A DNA stretch of 64,000 bases from Anastatus disparis (lineage: Eukaryota; Arthropoda; Insecta; Hymenoptera; Eupelmidae), in the NCBI GenBank assembly GCA_017163975.1, contig JAFFSR010000316.1, positions 3,579,501 through 3,643,500 on the forward strand. The letters are read 5' to 3'. The position numbers and the translations under genes are program-made. Under the pieces are notes generated by a model. The model had not been told where the DNA came from and did not search any database. It saw nothing but the letters and a program-made list of their open reading frames with translations. This document shows positions 11,469 through 23,677 of this stretch, piece by piece (the stretch's first letter is position 1; each line of letters starts with the position of its first letter).

Positions 11469-13167
11469 CGCATCATTTCATTATTAAGCGAAATTAAGTA
11501 GATCATAAGAAAAGAAGCGAAACGTATGTTTCGAAATTTCAAAATGAATTTTACAAATCCTAAAAACATTACGAAACATATTATCAAAATTCAAGAAAAT
11601 TTATAAATAAAAATTGATGTAAAAGACAATAAATCTCATAAACAAAATGAGTATAGAAACCAAATGAAACAAATGATATTCGGAATATTACCCCGGGTGT
11701 CTTATTGGTAATACGTTTACACTGCCCGTCAAGTTTTATATTTCAAAGCAATTGCTATTACTAAATATACATATATCAATTATTAAAATATATATACGCG
11801 CATAAAAATCAATTGTATCAAAAGTGTTAAAAGATATCAATAAACCTTGAGGATCTATTTACATATTGTGCCTATTCATTTGTCTGCCCATACCCAGCAT
11901 CAATCTACTGAGAAATACTACAAGGTAAGAATATATAATTATTCAATAAACTCTTTATTTTCAAGAATCAAGTTTATCCTTTAATAATATTCAATCGTGA
12001 GAGCGATTTCGTTCAATTAAATATTGGTGGAGTCTTTCCACCACTATATTCATACATCTTTATCTTTATACATTTTATAAATAAATTCAATATTTCAAAA
12101 GAAAATAATTTATATATATTTAATGCAATTAATAAATATAATTAAATAACATATTCACTTTTATTTAGTCCTGGTGCAAGCCAGGACTTAACACTATATT
12201 AAAAATCTTATTATATATTTAAAATCTTTCCATGTTACTGCTGAATTTCTAGAAAAGAAATGTATTAGCTTGTCGTATGTACCGTGATAATTATTTAGTT
12301 AAATTTTCAAATAAATTCATTCATTAGTTTTTAAAATATTTGATTTCCTATAAAAAACCGAAAAATTTTAATAAAGAATTTTGGAACTTAAAATTGTCAA
12401 TAATTAATGATTGAATTTATTTTAAAATGTAACAGAATAATCTTCATGTTACATACTAAAAGCGAATGCATTTGTTTACTCAAAATTTTGGAATAAAATA
12501 GAAAAATAGTCAATATTTATGAGTACAGTTGTAGTGTCCATTTTACATCTCCATGTTAAGTTTTTTGCGTAATATTTAGTATATTACATAGTAATTTATG
12601 CCTGCATCACTTGACATTAATGATAGCTAAGTTGAATAAAATATTTATATACACATTTTTCAGCGAGTGGCGTACCGCTGTTTGTCTACAAGTAAAAATT
12701 GTAATTTTTAGAATGTAAGTAGTATGTAATTTAGTTCTGGAAGTTGGTCTTTTTCTTCACAAGACAAACTTCCACTATGAACAGGTATTTAAAAATACCT
12801 CTTTGTGATTCCCAATGTAAATGTAATATAAATAAATAAATATTAATTTATACTCAGGTTGATAAAAATTCCCAAGAAAATATTAATATCAATTTTTTTC
12901 AAAGGTATAAAAAGATTTCAAAGATTAAAGTCAATTGAAACATGCACTTTAATACTTACACACATGCACGCACGCACATACATTTTTTGTAAACCACTTT
13001 TTCTGACTCTCTGAGTTTTAATTTGCACAAATTCATAAAACATGCAAGATGAGAACAAGAAAAATAAGTAAAAAGAATCTAGAGAGTTAAATAAATAAAT
13101 GAGAGAGTTAAAGTTATTGAAATAGCTTAGACATAAAAATGTACAACGGAGAATGGAAGTCATTTTT
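11469..13167. other. Intergenic AT-rich DNA
   Basis: No credible gene. Contains a CTGGTGCAAGCCAGGAC hairpin near 12171-12187 and a TAAATAAATAAATA stretch near 12828 that may be the 3' tail of an old retroelement. Confidence 0.35.
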
Positions 13168-13350
13168 GGAGCCAAGGGTTAAGGCTCTTGGCTTACGCTC
13201 TAGTGGACCGGTGTTCAATTCCCCGGGAAAATTTCGGAAAAATTTTTCTGAAATTTTCTACGATGAGTTGAACGCGAAAACAACTAAAAAATAATTAAAA
13301 AGTCCCTCTACGTAAAAATGTAATATTAAAAAGTCCTACTGGGTAAAAAA
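13168..13350 (+). mobile_element. tRNA-derived SINE, 5'-truncated copy
   Basis: Shares AAGGCTCTTGGCT, CGCTCTAGTGGACCGG and a B-box-like GTGTTCAATTCCCCGGG with the complete copy at 26788-27087, followed by GGAAAATTTCGGAAAAAT and a body with AATTAAAAAGTCCCTCT. The 5' dozen bases of the other copy are missing here and no clean target duplication was found. Confidence 0.65.
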
Positions 13351-13799
13351 TGTTGAAAAAACTTAATATAAAACTTGTATAAGGAAAGAATGAAAAACTT
13401 GATGAGTGAATAGTTTCTCGCTTCCAACAGGTAAAACTTATAGGAGGGGGGGACAAAGAGCAGATTTAGGTGAATGGCTTCCTCCTTCCTACAAAAATAA
13501 AGAACTCAATATAAAGAACTAAAAATCTGGTGACAGCCTAAGATTGCCATAAATTAATCAAGAGGCCAAGTAATAATTACCAAAAGAAGAATGAAAGTAA
13601 CAAGATAACTACTGAACAGCTGGCAGAAATCGTAACAGATTTGCGTGTTAAAATTAGAAAGGAGAAAGAAAAATGTTATGTATTTAAAAAGTAGCAAGGA
13701 AAGTTAGAAGAGAAGTTGCAAATAGAAAAAAAAGTGTAGAGAATATATAAATATATAAAAATGAAAAAAATCAAACAGTAAAAGCATAAGACGAACCAT
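13351..13799. other. Intergenic DNA
   Basis: A-rich, no coding frame. Leads into the 1.6-kb tandem duplication that starts near 13800. Confidence 0.35.
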
Positions 13800-14383
13800 T
13801 TTTAAATAAAATTTACCAAATGTATAACAAAGAAAAGGTGTTACTTTTAAGAGAAGGAAAAAATTTATAAAAATTCAAAGCATGGATTAAGAAAAGCATA
13901 GACAGAATGGTGTGGATGGTGAAGCAACTATTTTTTGTAATATAAATCCAATAAAATTTTTGTTTAACTTGTTTGAATGTGATTTCACTATTGAATCTTT
14001 GTTACGAATTTATTATACAAAATTTACAACAATTATTGTACTTCATTAAAAAACAATTCTGAATTCTTCACAACTTGCACTCATCACCTAAAATCGTCAA
14101 CTATCTACTCAGAATTTTTTATTATTCTGAAATAAGTGAAATATAATAAGTGAATAAAACTCAATTAATAATATCATTGATAAATAAAATATATATGGTT
14201 ATTGTAAGTAGTAAAATTTTTGGCAACTACGTACTTAGGCTTCAGTTACTTTGAAAAGAAATTGTGGTCTGGTACTGAAATATACGTTTTTATATGATAA
14301 TTGATTGTCAATTCGATTAATTGTAGTTAATGATTTAAATCATTAAAGTACCTATTAAATCATAAATTGATATATGACTGATG

Positions 14384-14700
14384 AATTGGGACCTTGCATG
14401 ATCAAATGCATTATATCCGTCAGGTAGAATACGAAAAAATAAAAGACCCGTATTTTTTTGTTTTTAAAAATATGATGAATTGCAAAAGAACCAGTATAAG
14501 TTAATACAATTTTGATATATATAGATATAGCGCCAATGTACATGACAGTTCACCTGCACTCGTGACGTTACACCAATTTCTCCGTCTCTTTGAGTTTTCA
14601 TTTTTATGATGAAAGAAAAAATACGTGTTCTTTATTTTATCTTTTTCTAAATTACGGATATAATGTATTTAAAAAAAAATTTTCATGCAACATCCCAATT
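14384..14700. mobile_element. Foldback MITE in copy 1 of the tandem duplication
   Basis: Ends are inverted: AATTGGGACCTTGCATGA at the left against TTCATGCAACATCCCAATT at the right, with ATTATATCCGT/ACGGATATAAT inside. The matching point of copy 2 (near 16092) runs straight from GACTGAT into the next shared block, giving an unoccupied site. About 315 bp, non-coding. Confidence 0.65.
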
Positions 14701-16769
14701 TATTAAAGAAACTGTTTATTGCAATTAGTACAATTACAATTCACTATGTAGAAGGAATATCCAACTAAATCATTCATATTTATTTTTAAAATAATTAAAA
14801 CAGCTTTGTTTATCTAGTCTTCAGTTTTCAATTTTTGGTATAACAACTCGTAATCGTTTTTTCCATTATTTTGAAAAATAAGTATAAGTTTCTTAGTAAG
14901 GTGTGAATTATTTTTAAAATAATTGAAATTGGCAATGGTGTTTTGGTAAACACCATTGCCAATTTCAGTTATTGTAATCAAAATTCTCTTTAACAGATTT
15001 ATCACTAATATAGTTACATCAACGATTGGAATAATCAACTAAAGTTGAAGCAAATGTTGAACAGTCAGCATACAAAAATACACACCTTAGTACATAACTA
15101 ACATTTATTTTCAAAATATTTTAAAGCACAAATATTTGGTCACCAACAATTTTGATGAAAATGTTTTAGAATTGAAAACAGACGACTAGCTGAATCAAGC
15201 ACAGGTTGTATTATAAAATTAAATTGTTTTCAAGTTATGTATCAAGATATAATTATTCCATAGTTATAATTACAGTATAAAATTTCAACAATAATTGTAT
15301 TTTTATGCATGATTAAAAAAATATTTAGTATTCCTCATACTAATTATGCTTAGTTGATCTAATCTTTGTTTTTGATTATGAAATATTTTCATCAAAATTT
15401 TTGGTTACAGTGATAGCATAAGATAAATCTTTTTTTGATAAAATCTACCAAATGTGTGATAGACTGAAGGTATTAGTTATAAAGAGAAAGAAAAAATCTA
15501 TAAAACTTTGAAAGCATGGATTAAGAAAAGCATAGACAGAATGGTGTGAAGTAACTGTTTTTTGTAATAAAAATAAAATACAATTATTTTTAAACTTTTT
15601 TGAATGTGATTTCACTATAAAATCTCTGTTACAAATTGATTATATAAATTGTTAAAAAATTATTGTATCTCTTGTGATTTATTGGAAACAAATGTTAAGT
15701 TCCTGACAACTTGCGCCTAGATTACCTATAATCATCAACTATCTACATTGCGTATTTCATTATTTTGAAATAAGTGAAAGATTTCTACAAAAGTATATGT
15801 TTTCTTATTACTGTTGAATCACACTTATATAATGAAACTTGATTAAATAATTATTATAATTAAATAAAACTGAATTCATAATATCATTGATTAATAAAAT
15901 ATATGTAGCTATAGTATTCAGTAAAATTTTTGGTAACTACCTGCTTGGGCTTCAGTTACTTTGAAAAAAAAGTTTGGTCTGATACTGAAGTATATGTTTT
16001 TATATGATAATTGATTGTCAATTTTATTTATTTTAGTAAATGATTTCAATCATAGATGTACCTATTAAATAATAAATTTATATATGACTGATAAACCTAT
16101 TAAAGAAAATGTTTATTGCAAATAGTACAATTAACAATTCACTATGTAAAAAAACATTCAACTAAATCATTCATATTATTTTTTTAAATAATTAAAACAG
16201 CTTTTTTTATGTAGTCTTCAGTTTTAAATTTTTAATAACTAAAAACTCGTATTTTTTTTTTATTATTTTGAAAAATTAATAAGTTTCTTAGTGACATGTG
16301 AATTTTTTTAAACACATTAATTGTCAATTGTAATTATTGTAATCAAAAAATTCTTTAATGGATTTATCAATAATATATAGATATATTATTAAATACATAT
16401 ATCAATGATTGGAATTATCTAATAAAATTCAAAAAAATGTTAAACAGTCAGCGTACAAAAACATACACCTTACTAAAGAACCATAATTTATTTTCAAAAT
16501 ATTTTAAAGTACAAATAGTTTCTTACAAAAAATTTGGATGAAAATATTTTAGAATTCAAAATAGAAGACTAGCTGAATCAAGCACAGGTATTAGAGAATT
16601 AAATTCTTTTTGAGTTGAGTATCAAAGATATAATAGCTGTTTAACATTTTCTAATGTATATTTATAGAATTCCGTAGTTATAATTACAGTATAAAAATTT
16701 TAACAAAAATTGTATTTGTATGTATGATTAAAAAAATATTTAGTATTATCATATTACTCATACTTATTA

Positions 16770-17730
16770 GGAGAGTGTCACACCTCCGGATCACGGATTT
16801 TGCTCAAACTTCGGGATAAGTTTTCAGATGATAGAATATGGAAAAAGCTAAAGTTATAGTCATAAATACTCAATATTTCCCTAGTTACAGACAATTAAAG
16901 AAAATCACTAAAAAAGTTACTAGATTTTTAAACGCATATAGTTCTTTAGCATTGATAGCTACAAGCTTGAAATTTTTTTTTAAATTAAAGCCGAGCTCAA
17001 ATCCTTTCGAACTAGTAGTTATAGCATGTAAAAATATTATTTTTTCCCAAAGTTAGAGCGTAATAAACATTGAACCTGATTTTTCTTTTAAAAACATTAA
17101 TTAATAATAAAAGCTGAAATTAGGTCCAATCCTTAGTACGCTCTAACTTTGGAAAAAAATAATATTTTGATATGCTGTAACTACTATTTCGAAAGGATTT
17201 GAGCTCATCTTTAATTTAAAAAAAGTTTCAAGCTTGTAGCTATCGACGCTAAAGAACTATATGCGTTTAAAAATCTAGTAACTTTTTAGTGATTTTCTTT
17301 AATTGCCTGTAACTACACTGAGAGAGTATTGGTATAACTGCTGCACTCACTAGTACAGCTGAAATCTAAAACGCATGAAAGGATTCATTCTTTGATTTGG
17401 TGCGGCTGCCGTCCCATAACAGTGCAGCATTCGTCTTAGTCTTGCGCCTATGATATACTAAAAGCACCTCCAGTGGACAAAAAGAGAAACTCAGCTGATC
17501 TATATTAGTCGTTTTGGGACGGCTGTGCCCCCGAATTTTGTAGTGCTTCTGCACGTATCAATGATGCAACGGCTGTATCTAGAGTTTACAGCAGACGTGC
17601 CAATATTCTCTCAGTGTAGGGAAATATTGAGTGTTTATGACTATAACTTTAGCTTTTTCCATATTTTATCATCTGAAAACTTATCCCGAAGTTTGAGCAA
17701 AATCCGTGATCCGGAGGTGTGACACTCTCC
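16770..17730. mobile_element. Long foldback MITE with TA target duplication
   Basis: Outer ends GGAGAGTGTCACACCTCCGG and its inverse at 17711-17730, flanked by TA (16768-16769 and 17731-17732). The arms extend about 270 bp each and converge near 17090, so the element is nearly all palindrome. The right arm is interrupted by a second element at 17316-17616. The empty site is preserved at the corresponding place in copy 1 of the tandem repeat (near 15353). Its own length without the nested insertion is about 658 bp. TA duplications fit a Tc1/mariner-type mobilising transposase. Confidence 0.75.
17316..17616. mobile_element. Nested 301-bp MITE, TA target duplication
   Basis: Terminal inverted repeats CACTGAGAGAGTATTGG and CCAATATTCTCTCAGTG, flanked by TA at 17314-17315 and 17617-17618. 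It splits the right arm of the foldback element; the left arm has the uninterrupted sequence at the matching point. Interior is non-repetitive with no convincing coding. Confidence 0.8.
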
Positions 17731-17765
17731 TAGTTAGTTGATCTAATCTTTGTTTTTGATTATGA

Positions 17766-18353
17766 AATATTTTCATGTACATTTTTTGGTAATTGTGTAT
17801 CTCTAACTATTTCAAAAATAAGTATAAGTTTCAAAGTATGATGTATTTTTCTTAATTATTATTACTTTCATCAAATATAATTACTATATCTCCAATCATT
17901 GATGTATCTAATGAAGACTATATCGATGTATAATTTGATTAATGATTAAATGGTATAATTAATAAAAATTATTGTAATTCACAATTAATTTTTATGAAAA
18001 AAATATTTTTTTATAATATACTAATATCTATTTTTGATATGATGTAAAAAAGGAGAGTAATAATTACTCTCAAATAATTATTGACAAAAAAGCTTGGTAA
18101 AAAAATTTTACTATTGACACTGAAATTATAGATTAATCAAGCCCTAAACTCTAAACAATTAGACATTCTTTCAACATGTCATTAATAAAAAATTTTCATT
18201 AATATTATTAAATGATTAACTAATTAATTATAGATAACTCAACATACTATACTAAATAGATAAGTCATTGATAGAAAAATTATTATATTTAATAATCGTT
18301 GCTAAAAAATAAAGTAACTAAGTAATTGATAATTTTAATGTTTTATGCCTTAC
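17766..18353. other. Intergenic / downstream intron DNA
   Basis: Very AT-rich, no ORF. If the three-exon gene to the right once continued, this would be its next intron; no further exon was recognised. Confidence 0.35.
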
Positions 18354-18843
18354 TTGAAAGGTTCCTTCCATTGATTGATCTGTATCATTAAACTCAGCAC
18401 TTTCTGAAATTGATGCAGATTCATTTTGCACCTAAGAAATAAATTTGTTATTATTGGAAGTGTATTGAATATTAATAAAAAATGAATTATTAAACACTGA
18501 ATATTGATTAGGAAATCTTACACTCATTTCCATTGATGAATTGTGTGAGTTTTGATGATTTTGACATAACGGAGATCCTGTATGATTTCCATTATTATTG
18601 TAATTGGAACTTTCTTCATCACTCGACATATTGATGTCACAATTCTGCAAAATTTGAAACACAAGATTAAAAATCAAAAATATTTTCTCATATATATAAT
18701 TATTTATTTATAATTACCCTCCAGTTTTCATCATCACTACTGTTGCTGTTGTCATGAGCACCAGAAACATTTCTTCGGTAAAATAGAGTGGAGCGTGGTA
18801 CTCTTACATTCTCATCATGCTCATATTCTTTATATCGACGCAT
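18354..18843 (-). CDS. 5' portion of an unidentified spliced gene, three phase-0 exons
   Basis: Exons: 18843-18718 (42 codons from ATG), 18644-18522 (41 codons) and 18431-18354 (26 codons), followed by another good donor GTAAGG at 18353. All three junctions are phase 0 with GT-AG borders, giving 109 codons without a stop. The start is basic and aromatic ([25 protein letters not shown]), followed by Ser, Asn, Asp and Gln-rich linker sequence in exons 2 and 3. The basic head plus acidic/polar linker recalls N-termini of transposon-encoded or chromatin proteins, but there is no diagnostic motif. The 3' part is not visible, so the gene is truncated or its remaining exons lie far away. Confidence 0.5.
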
Positions 18844-18883
18844 GTTTAAGATGATTTCAGCAGAACTTGAACAATTCTTCCCA

Positions 18884-18886
<3 letters not shown>

Positions 18887-18964
<78 letters not shown>
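18887..18964. repeat. (TA)n microsatellite
   Basis: An almost pure TA run of about 78 bp directly left of the Helitron 5' end. It resumes at 19408 to the right of that element, as expected if the element inserted into it. Confidence 0.9.
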
Positions 18965-18969
<5 letters not shown>

Positions 18970-19407
18970 ATATAATAAAGATATATCGCCTACGCCGCCG
19001 CCGCCGCCGCCGCCGTGTATAAGAATTTTATGTGCCCTCAGTTAGCTGAAATTCAGCTGAAATTTAGCTGAAAGTTAGCTAAAAGTTAGCTGAAATTCAG
19101 ATAAAATTTAGGTGAAAGTTAGCTGAGAGATAGCTGAAATTCAGATAAAATTTAGCTGAAAGTTAGCTGAGAGATAGCTGAAATTCAGATAAAATTTAGC
19201 TGAAAGTTAGCTAAAAGTTGGCTGAAATTCAGATAAAATTCAGCTGAAAGTTAGCTGAGAGATAGCTGAAAGGTAGTTAATTGTTAGCTAATTTAATTAA
19301 TTGTTATCTAATTTAAGAACGTTCTCTTGGAAATTGATATTGATTTGATAATTGATATTGACAATGGGGGGTTGGCGAGCGAAGCGAGCAGGGGGGAACC
19401 CCCCCTA
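18965..19407 (+). mobile_element. Non-autonomous Helitron, 443 bp
   Basis: Starts TCTCTATATAATAAAG after an A and ends in CTAG before a T, inside a (TA)n tract, matching the A^T target and TC...CTRR ends of Helitrons. The 3' end has GGCGAGCGAAGCGAGCAGG and then a G6-AA-C7 hairpin immediately before CTAG, as in the autonomous copy at 39482-45228. The interior holds (CCG)n at 18993-19015 and a minisatellite of TTAGCTGAAA/ATTCAGATAAAA units (19038-19290). No coding. Confidence 0.75.
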
Positions 19408-19408
19408 G

Positions 19409-19441
<33 letters not shown>

Positions 19442-20041
19442 GAGACCTAAATAAAGAATATATATATAAGTCAAAAACACAAAATGAATATTAAAAAAAA
19501 TATATATATTTTAATATTGTATATACATATATAGATATGCATTATAAATTCACAACGAATTTTTATCTAACTATGAATGTCCACTTCAAATTTATGGTAC
19601 AAATTTTTTATATCATATAATCTTTATGCACTATTTGAACACTGCAAATTTTAAACTGCACAGCTAAGTTATACTTAAATACTTTCAGAGTATAAAAATA
19701 TTGTATTTAATTGGAATTAATGGTAATATTTAAGGATGAGCTAAATAGTATGACTCGTTTCGTAAATATGTATTTTTAAATATTATTTGAAATAATCAAA
19801 ATGTTTGTCTAGTGAAATCCTACATTCATTACTAGATCACATATTTGCTTAATTTGTATTCTGAAAATAAATAGGACAAAAGCAAAATAATTTATAATTG
19901 CAATGACTATAAAATTTACAATTAGAAGTAAAACTATAACAACATTTTTGTGATTTATAATAATTACAACATGTCTTGTTCATTATAATTTTGCATAGGA
20001 AAGCATTAAAAAAAATTGTAACACTTTGCTATCCTTTATTA
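19408..20041. other. (TA)n tail and AT-rich DNA
   Basis: The microsatellite continues to about 19440. The rest is unique AT-rich sequence without an ORF. Confidence 0.4.
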
Positions 20042-21127
20042 CCCTACTGAAAAAAACCACATGGGATCCCTTATGTGATTTCATATGGGTTCTCATATGG
20101 GGTTTTAGCGCGGGATCCTATATGGGATCCCATATGGGGTCCCATAAAAGGTTCACAAATTCAATTTTTAAATATAATATGGGACCACACATGGGGTCCC
20201 ATAAGAAATCCAGAAACCCAATTCTAAATACAGTATGGGATCACAAATAGGATCCCACATTATATTTAGAATTGAGTTTATAGACCCTTTATGGGGTCCC
20301 ATATGCTTTCCCATATGCGATCCCGTATTATAGTTTAAAAAAATTGAGTTTGTGGACCACATATGAGGCCCCATGTGGGATCCCGCATATTTAAAATTGA
20401 GTATTATCGATCTCATATGGGATCCCATATGCAATCCCATGCACGGAAAACATTTCGCACGTACAGTGCGTACGGTGACTAGGCTGTGCGGTACGATGCC
20501 GGCACTAGATTTCAGGTATCGAGATGGTGTTGCAATCAAGGCTATAGCATCGTACATTTAACATATGTGGCTCAGCCTAGTCTTACACAGTAGCGCCTCT
20601 CGTGCATTTCGAGGCGAGCGTTGACATTCTACAGAGATAGTCACTGTAACGAAGTAACATCGGCACCATATTTTTAGGTACCGATGCAGCAGACGCACGA
20701 TGTCTTACAAGCACACTTCGTTTACGTGCCAAATGTTTTCCGTGTATGTGATCTCATATTATATTCAGAATTAAGTTTATGGACCCCTTATGGGGCCCCA
20801 TGTGGGATCCCACATATTTAAAATTCAGTTTTATCGACCTCATATGAGATCCCATATGAAATCCCGTATGTAATCCCATATTATATTTAGAATTAAGTTC
20901 ATGAACCTCTTATAAGGCCCCATGTGGGATCCTACATATTAAAAATTTAGTTTTATCAACCTCATATGGGATTCCATATGTGGTCCCATATTATATTTAA
21001 AAAATTGAGTTTGTGAACCACTTATTGAACCCCAAATGGGATCTCGCGCTAAAACCCCATATGGGAGCCCATAAAGGATCCCATATGCAATCCTATAAGG
21101 GAACCCATGTGATTTTTTTCAGTAGGG
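20042..21127. mobile_element. 1.1-kb TIR element tiled with GGATCC/CATATG palindromes
   Basis: Ends CCCTACTGAAAAAAA and its inverse, flanked by TA (20040-20041 and 21128-21129). The interior is built from many variants of CATATGGGATCCCATATG, separated by short ATATTTAAAATT spacers, so it can pair with itself in many registers. A second element (20442-20744) sits in the middle. No coding. The same CCCT(A)...end family occurs at 23425-23677 and, diverged, at 28637-28996 and 34800-34953. Confidence 0.75.
20442..20744. mobile_element. Nested 303-bp MITE
   Basis: Terminal inverted repeats CACGGAAAACATTTCGCACG and CGTGCCAAATGTTTTCCGTG. The right flank is TA and the left is TG, consistent with a TA duplication altered on one side. 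GC-richer than its host element. Confidence 0.6.
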
Positions 21128-21594
21128 TATGTTTGTTTTTTCCTAGTGATTTAAAAAACAAATTAATTGCTTATTTTTAAAGGAAATAAAATTATCTTAT
21201 AAAAAAAGACAATCAGTATATAATACAATGTAAACAATTGTTTTGAAATTTATGTGATAAAAAATTTGAAGTACATTCACTATATTATTAGTTTTAACTA
21301 GTTTATGAGAAAAAAATGCAAAATATTAAAAATCGACAAGTATGTGTATATAATTTATATAAATCATTTTCATTCGAAGACAAATAGTCAAAGATGAATA
21401 TAGAAACAGTATCATGATAGTATAAACATTATGATTCAATAGCTATTCATTGTATAAACCAATTTTAAAAGAAAAATCTTTACAAAATAAAAAATATTCC
21501 TATTAATTAGGTTATTTAACAATAAAAAAGTAAGAGAATAATTTGTATACTTACTGTTAATCAATAAATTTCTTCAATTTTAGTGAAACTTGTA
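21128..21594. other. Intergenic AT-rich DNA
   Basis: Nothing recognised. Confidence 0.35.
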
Positions 21595-22020
21595 CTTTTA
21601 AGAGCATGACGAAGCTGCCCGCCTTCTAATAATATTTCCAATCCTAACTTATGAATAAACGATGCGTTTAATCGAGTTTTTTTGCTACAAAGAAAAAATT
21701 TGTAAGATTAAACTTTAGTGCGGATAATTCAAGAAATCTACCAAAATATTATACATACAAAGTTATAATAAAAAATTTTAATGTATCGTATTTTAAGGTT
21801 AGGTTTATTTTAAGCTCATAAATAAATAACAAGTCAAAATGATTTTTTATTTTAGCAAAAATTATTGTATTAATATAGCTTTAGTGCGGACAAGTCATTA
21901 TATTTGTTTAATTTATGAATTTAACAAAATATTAATAAAATAAAAAGAGCAAAACTCGATTGCTGCAGTTTCGACATCCCGTTAATAAAACAATAAATGT
22001 TACCCGCCAATTTGCTACAG
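21595..22020 (+). repeat. Dispersed repeat, copy 1
   Basis: Shares AAGAGCATGACGAAGCT, CTTCTAATAATATTTCCAAT, TTTAGTGCGGACAAGTCATT and GCAAAACT(C/T)GATTGCTG with 49630-50600. This copy lacks an internal block of about 560 bp present in the second. No ORF; family unknown. Confidence 0.65.
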
Positions 22021-22044
22021 TTAGAAATTTTTTTCTTGTCGGAT

Positions 22045-22220
22045 TAAATATGAGCGCACAGAGGGAGCTGAAAATCTAATATGACTGACTTATAGCTATA
22101 TATAGACTAATACATATAGTCTTTGTATAGAAAGTATACAAATCCGCGTGCATAAGGCTGTAGCTAAAGTCGGCCATATCGGATTTTCTGCCCCCTCTAC
22201 ATGCTCACGTTCAATCTCCT
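22045..22220. repeat. Small inverted repeat
   Basis: Arms GAGCGCACAGAGGGAGC...AAAATCTAATATGACTGAC and GTCGGCCATATCGGATTTT...CCCCCTCTACATGCTC are imperfect inverses around an AT-rich centre. Possibly a small foldback MITE; no clear target duplication seen. Confidence 0.5.
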
Positions 22221-22538
22221 AATAATTAAAATTTTTTAAATCTACCTAATATAAAATAAAAAATGGTAATCATACAAATTTTTTTTTTAATGACTATTTT
22301 AAAGTTTCTGTATATTATATTTTAAATTAAAATATTTAACAAATATTCTGAAATAATTAAACCATTTCCAAATTTCGGAGAAATTGCGCGGTCAGCTTGT
22401 TGCTGATTGGCTCTTTCACAACTTAACTTTTTTGAAGTTTTCGCGACGATAAAGTTCACACCATCGTTGGCAGTAATAGACAACACGTGTTTTTTCGAAT
22501 TTATTTTTATATTCTTTGTAAATCATGTGAAATTAAAA

Positions 22539-22705
22539 ATGAACGAGAAAAACCACGAGAAGATACTTTATGCGGCAATAAGGTTTTTGCTTGATAAAAA
22601 AGTGCACATTTGTTGTGTGAGTGATATTAAGAAGTTCAAAGAAGGAGATTAATTCTGTTACTAAATAAGAAGAATTTGAGCCAGGTCAAATATTGGATGT
22701 CTCGG
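22539..22705 (+). pseudogene. Remnant first exon, possible relative of the BEN-type gene family
   Basis: ATG at 22539 opens MNEKNHEKILYAAIRFLLDK and a VSDIKKFKEGD segment, then a TAA at 22650. Coding character resumes in a shifted frame (QVKYWMSR) up to a donor GT at 22706. The pattern of a short beta-rich start (YAAIRF, VHICCV) followed by SDIKKF and a Trp before a splice donor resembles the N-terminal exon of insect BEN-domain proteins, whose next exon carries the KVEA-x-W segment seen at 2290-2350. This link is inference from memory of the family layout. Confidence 0.35.
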
Positions 22706-23424
22706 GTATGTAAAACATGATGAATAAAAAATTAAAAATTTTTCGAAGAAGTTCAACAATGATTTCATTAAATTTTTATGACAAAAATTTTCATTTTTTT
22801 TAGAATGAAACAGAAGATATAATGATTAAAAAATATTTTCAATTATTTTATTTTAAAATAAATAACGGTATTATCTTATTTTACTACGCCATTACCTATT
22901 ATCTAAATTTTTTTTTCCGAACAGAAGTATTATTTTTAAATAAAATCTTTTATTGAAGCTTCTACTATGATAATCAGTAGCATTAATTGTATAATAAATT
23001 TATGTATCATAATTGCCACATTTATTAAAATCAAAATTTTTTTTTACGATTGAATAAAAGATCATATAAAATATAATATTGTTATTAAAAATGTGCAAAA
23101 TTAATGTTCAACTATTGCATAACTGAAATTTTTCTATCTCTGTATAAAGCATATTAATACTACGATGCTAACTTAAGATGCAAGCTAAAAAACTCAGCAT
23201 TGCTATTTCTCGCTATTAAAATTGTATGAAAATGTTCAGGATGCCATGTTGTCTCAGCAAAACCTGTAACATTATTTTTTATCACATAAACATGTTTATG
23301 TGATAAAAAATTTAAATAGTTTGTCAAAAAAAATTCAAAATATTAAAAATCTATATCTATTTTAAACACGAGTTAACACACTATTTGCAGATTTTTAAAT
23401 GCGCAGCTAAATTATATTAAATTA
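22706..23424. other. Intergenic AT-rich DNA
   Basis: No exon partner for the remnant upstream was recognised. A short perfect hairpin TTTTTTATCACATAAACATG/CATGTTTATGTGATAAAAAA lies at about 23275-23310. Confidence 0.4.
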
Positions 23425-23677
23425 CCCTACTGCAAAATCTCATGTGAGATCTCATGTATGGACTTAGAAAAAATTTGGCATAAAAATTTTCAATGCAAAA
23501 TTTTCCTCAAAATTCAATTATAATATTGCATTTAAATATTTTATTGAGAAGAAATATGCTCTACAATGCATACAAATGACAGTAAAAGTAAAACTTTATA
23601 TTATTTTGACATTTTTACACGTTTTTAAGTTACATGAGATTTTGGCGTGAGATCTCACGTGAGATTTTGCAGTAGGG
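23425..23677. mobile_element. 253-bp MITE, CCCTACTG family
   Basis: Ends CCCTACTGCAAAATCTCA and TGAGATTTTGCAGTAGGG, flanked by TA (23423-23424, 23678-23679). Subterminal GTGAGATCTCA palindromes are repeated. Same termini class as 20042-21127. Confidence 0.75.

Larger units (their letters stand above)
13800..17765 (+). repeat. Diverged 1.6-kb tandem duplication
   Basis: Copy 1 runs about 13800-15430 and copy 2 about 15430-17765. Anchors in both: GCATGGATTAAGAAAAGCAT (13881 and 15512), GAATGTGATTTCACTAT, GGCTTCAGTTACTTTGAAAA, GATAATTGATTGTCAATT, ACTAGCTGAATCAAGCACAG and GTTGATCTAATCTTTGTTTT. Copy 1 carries an insertion at about 14384-14700 absent from copy 2. Copy 2 carries a 961-bp foldback element (16770-17730) absent from copy 1. 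No coding frame survives in either copy. Confidence 0.8.
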
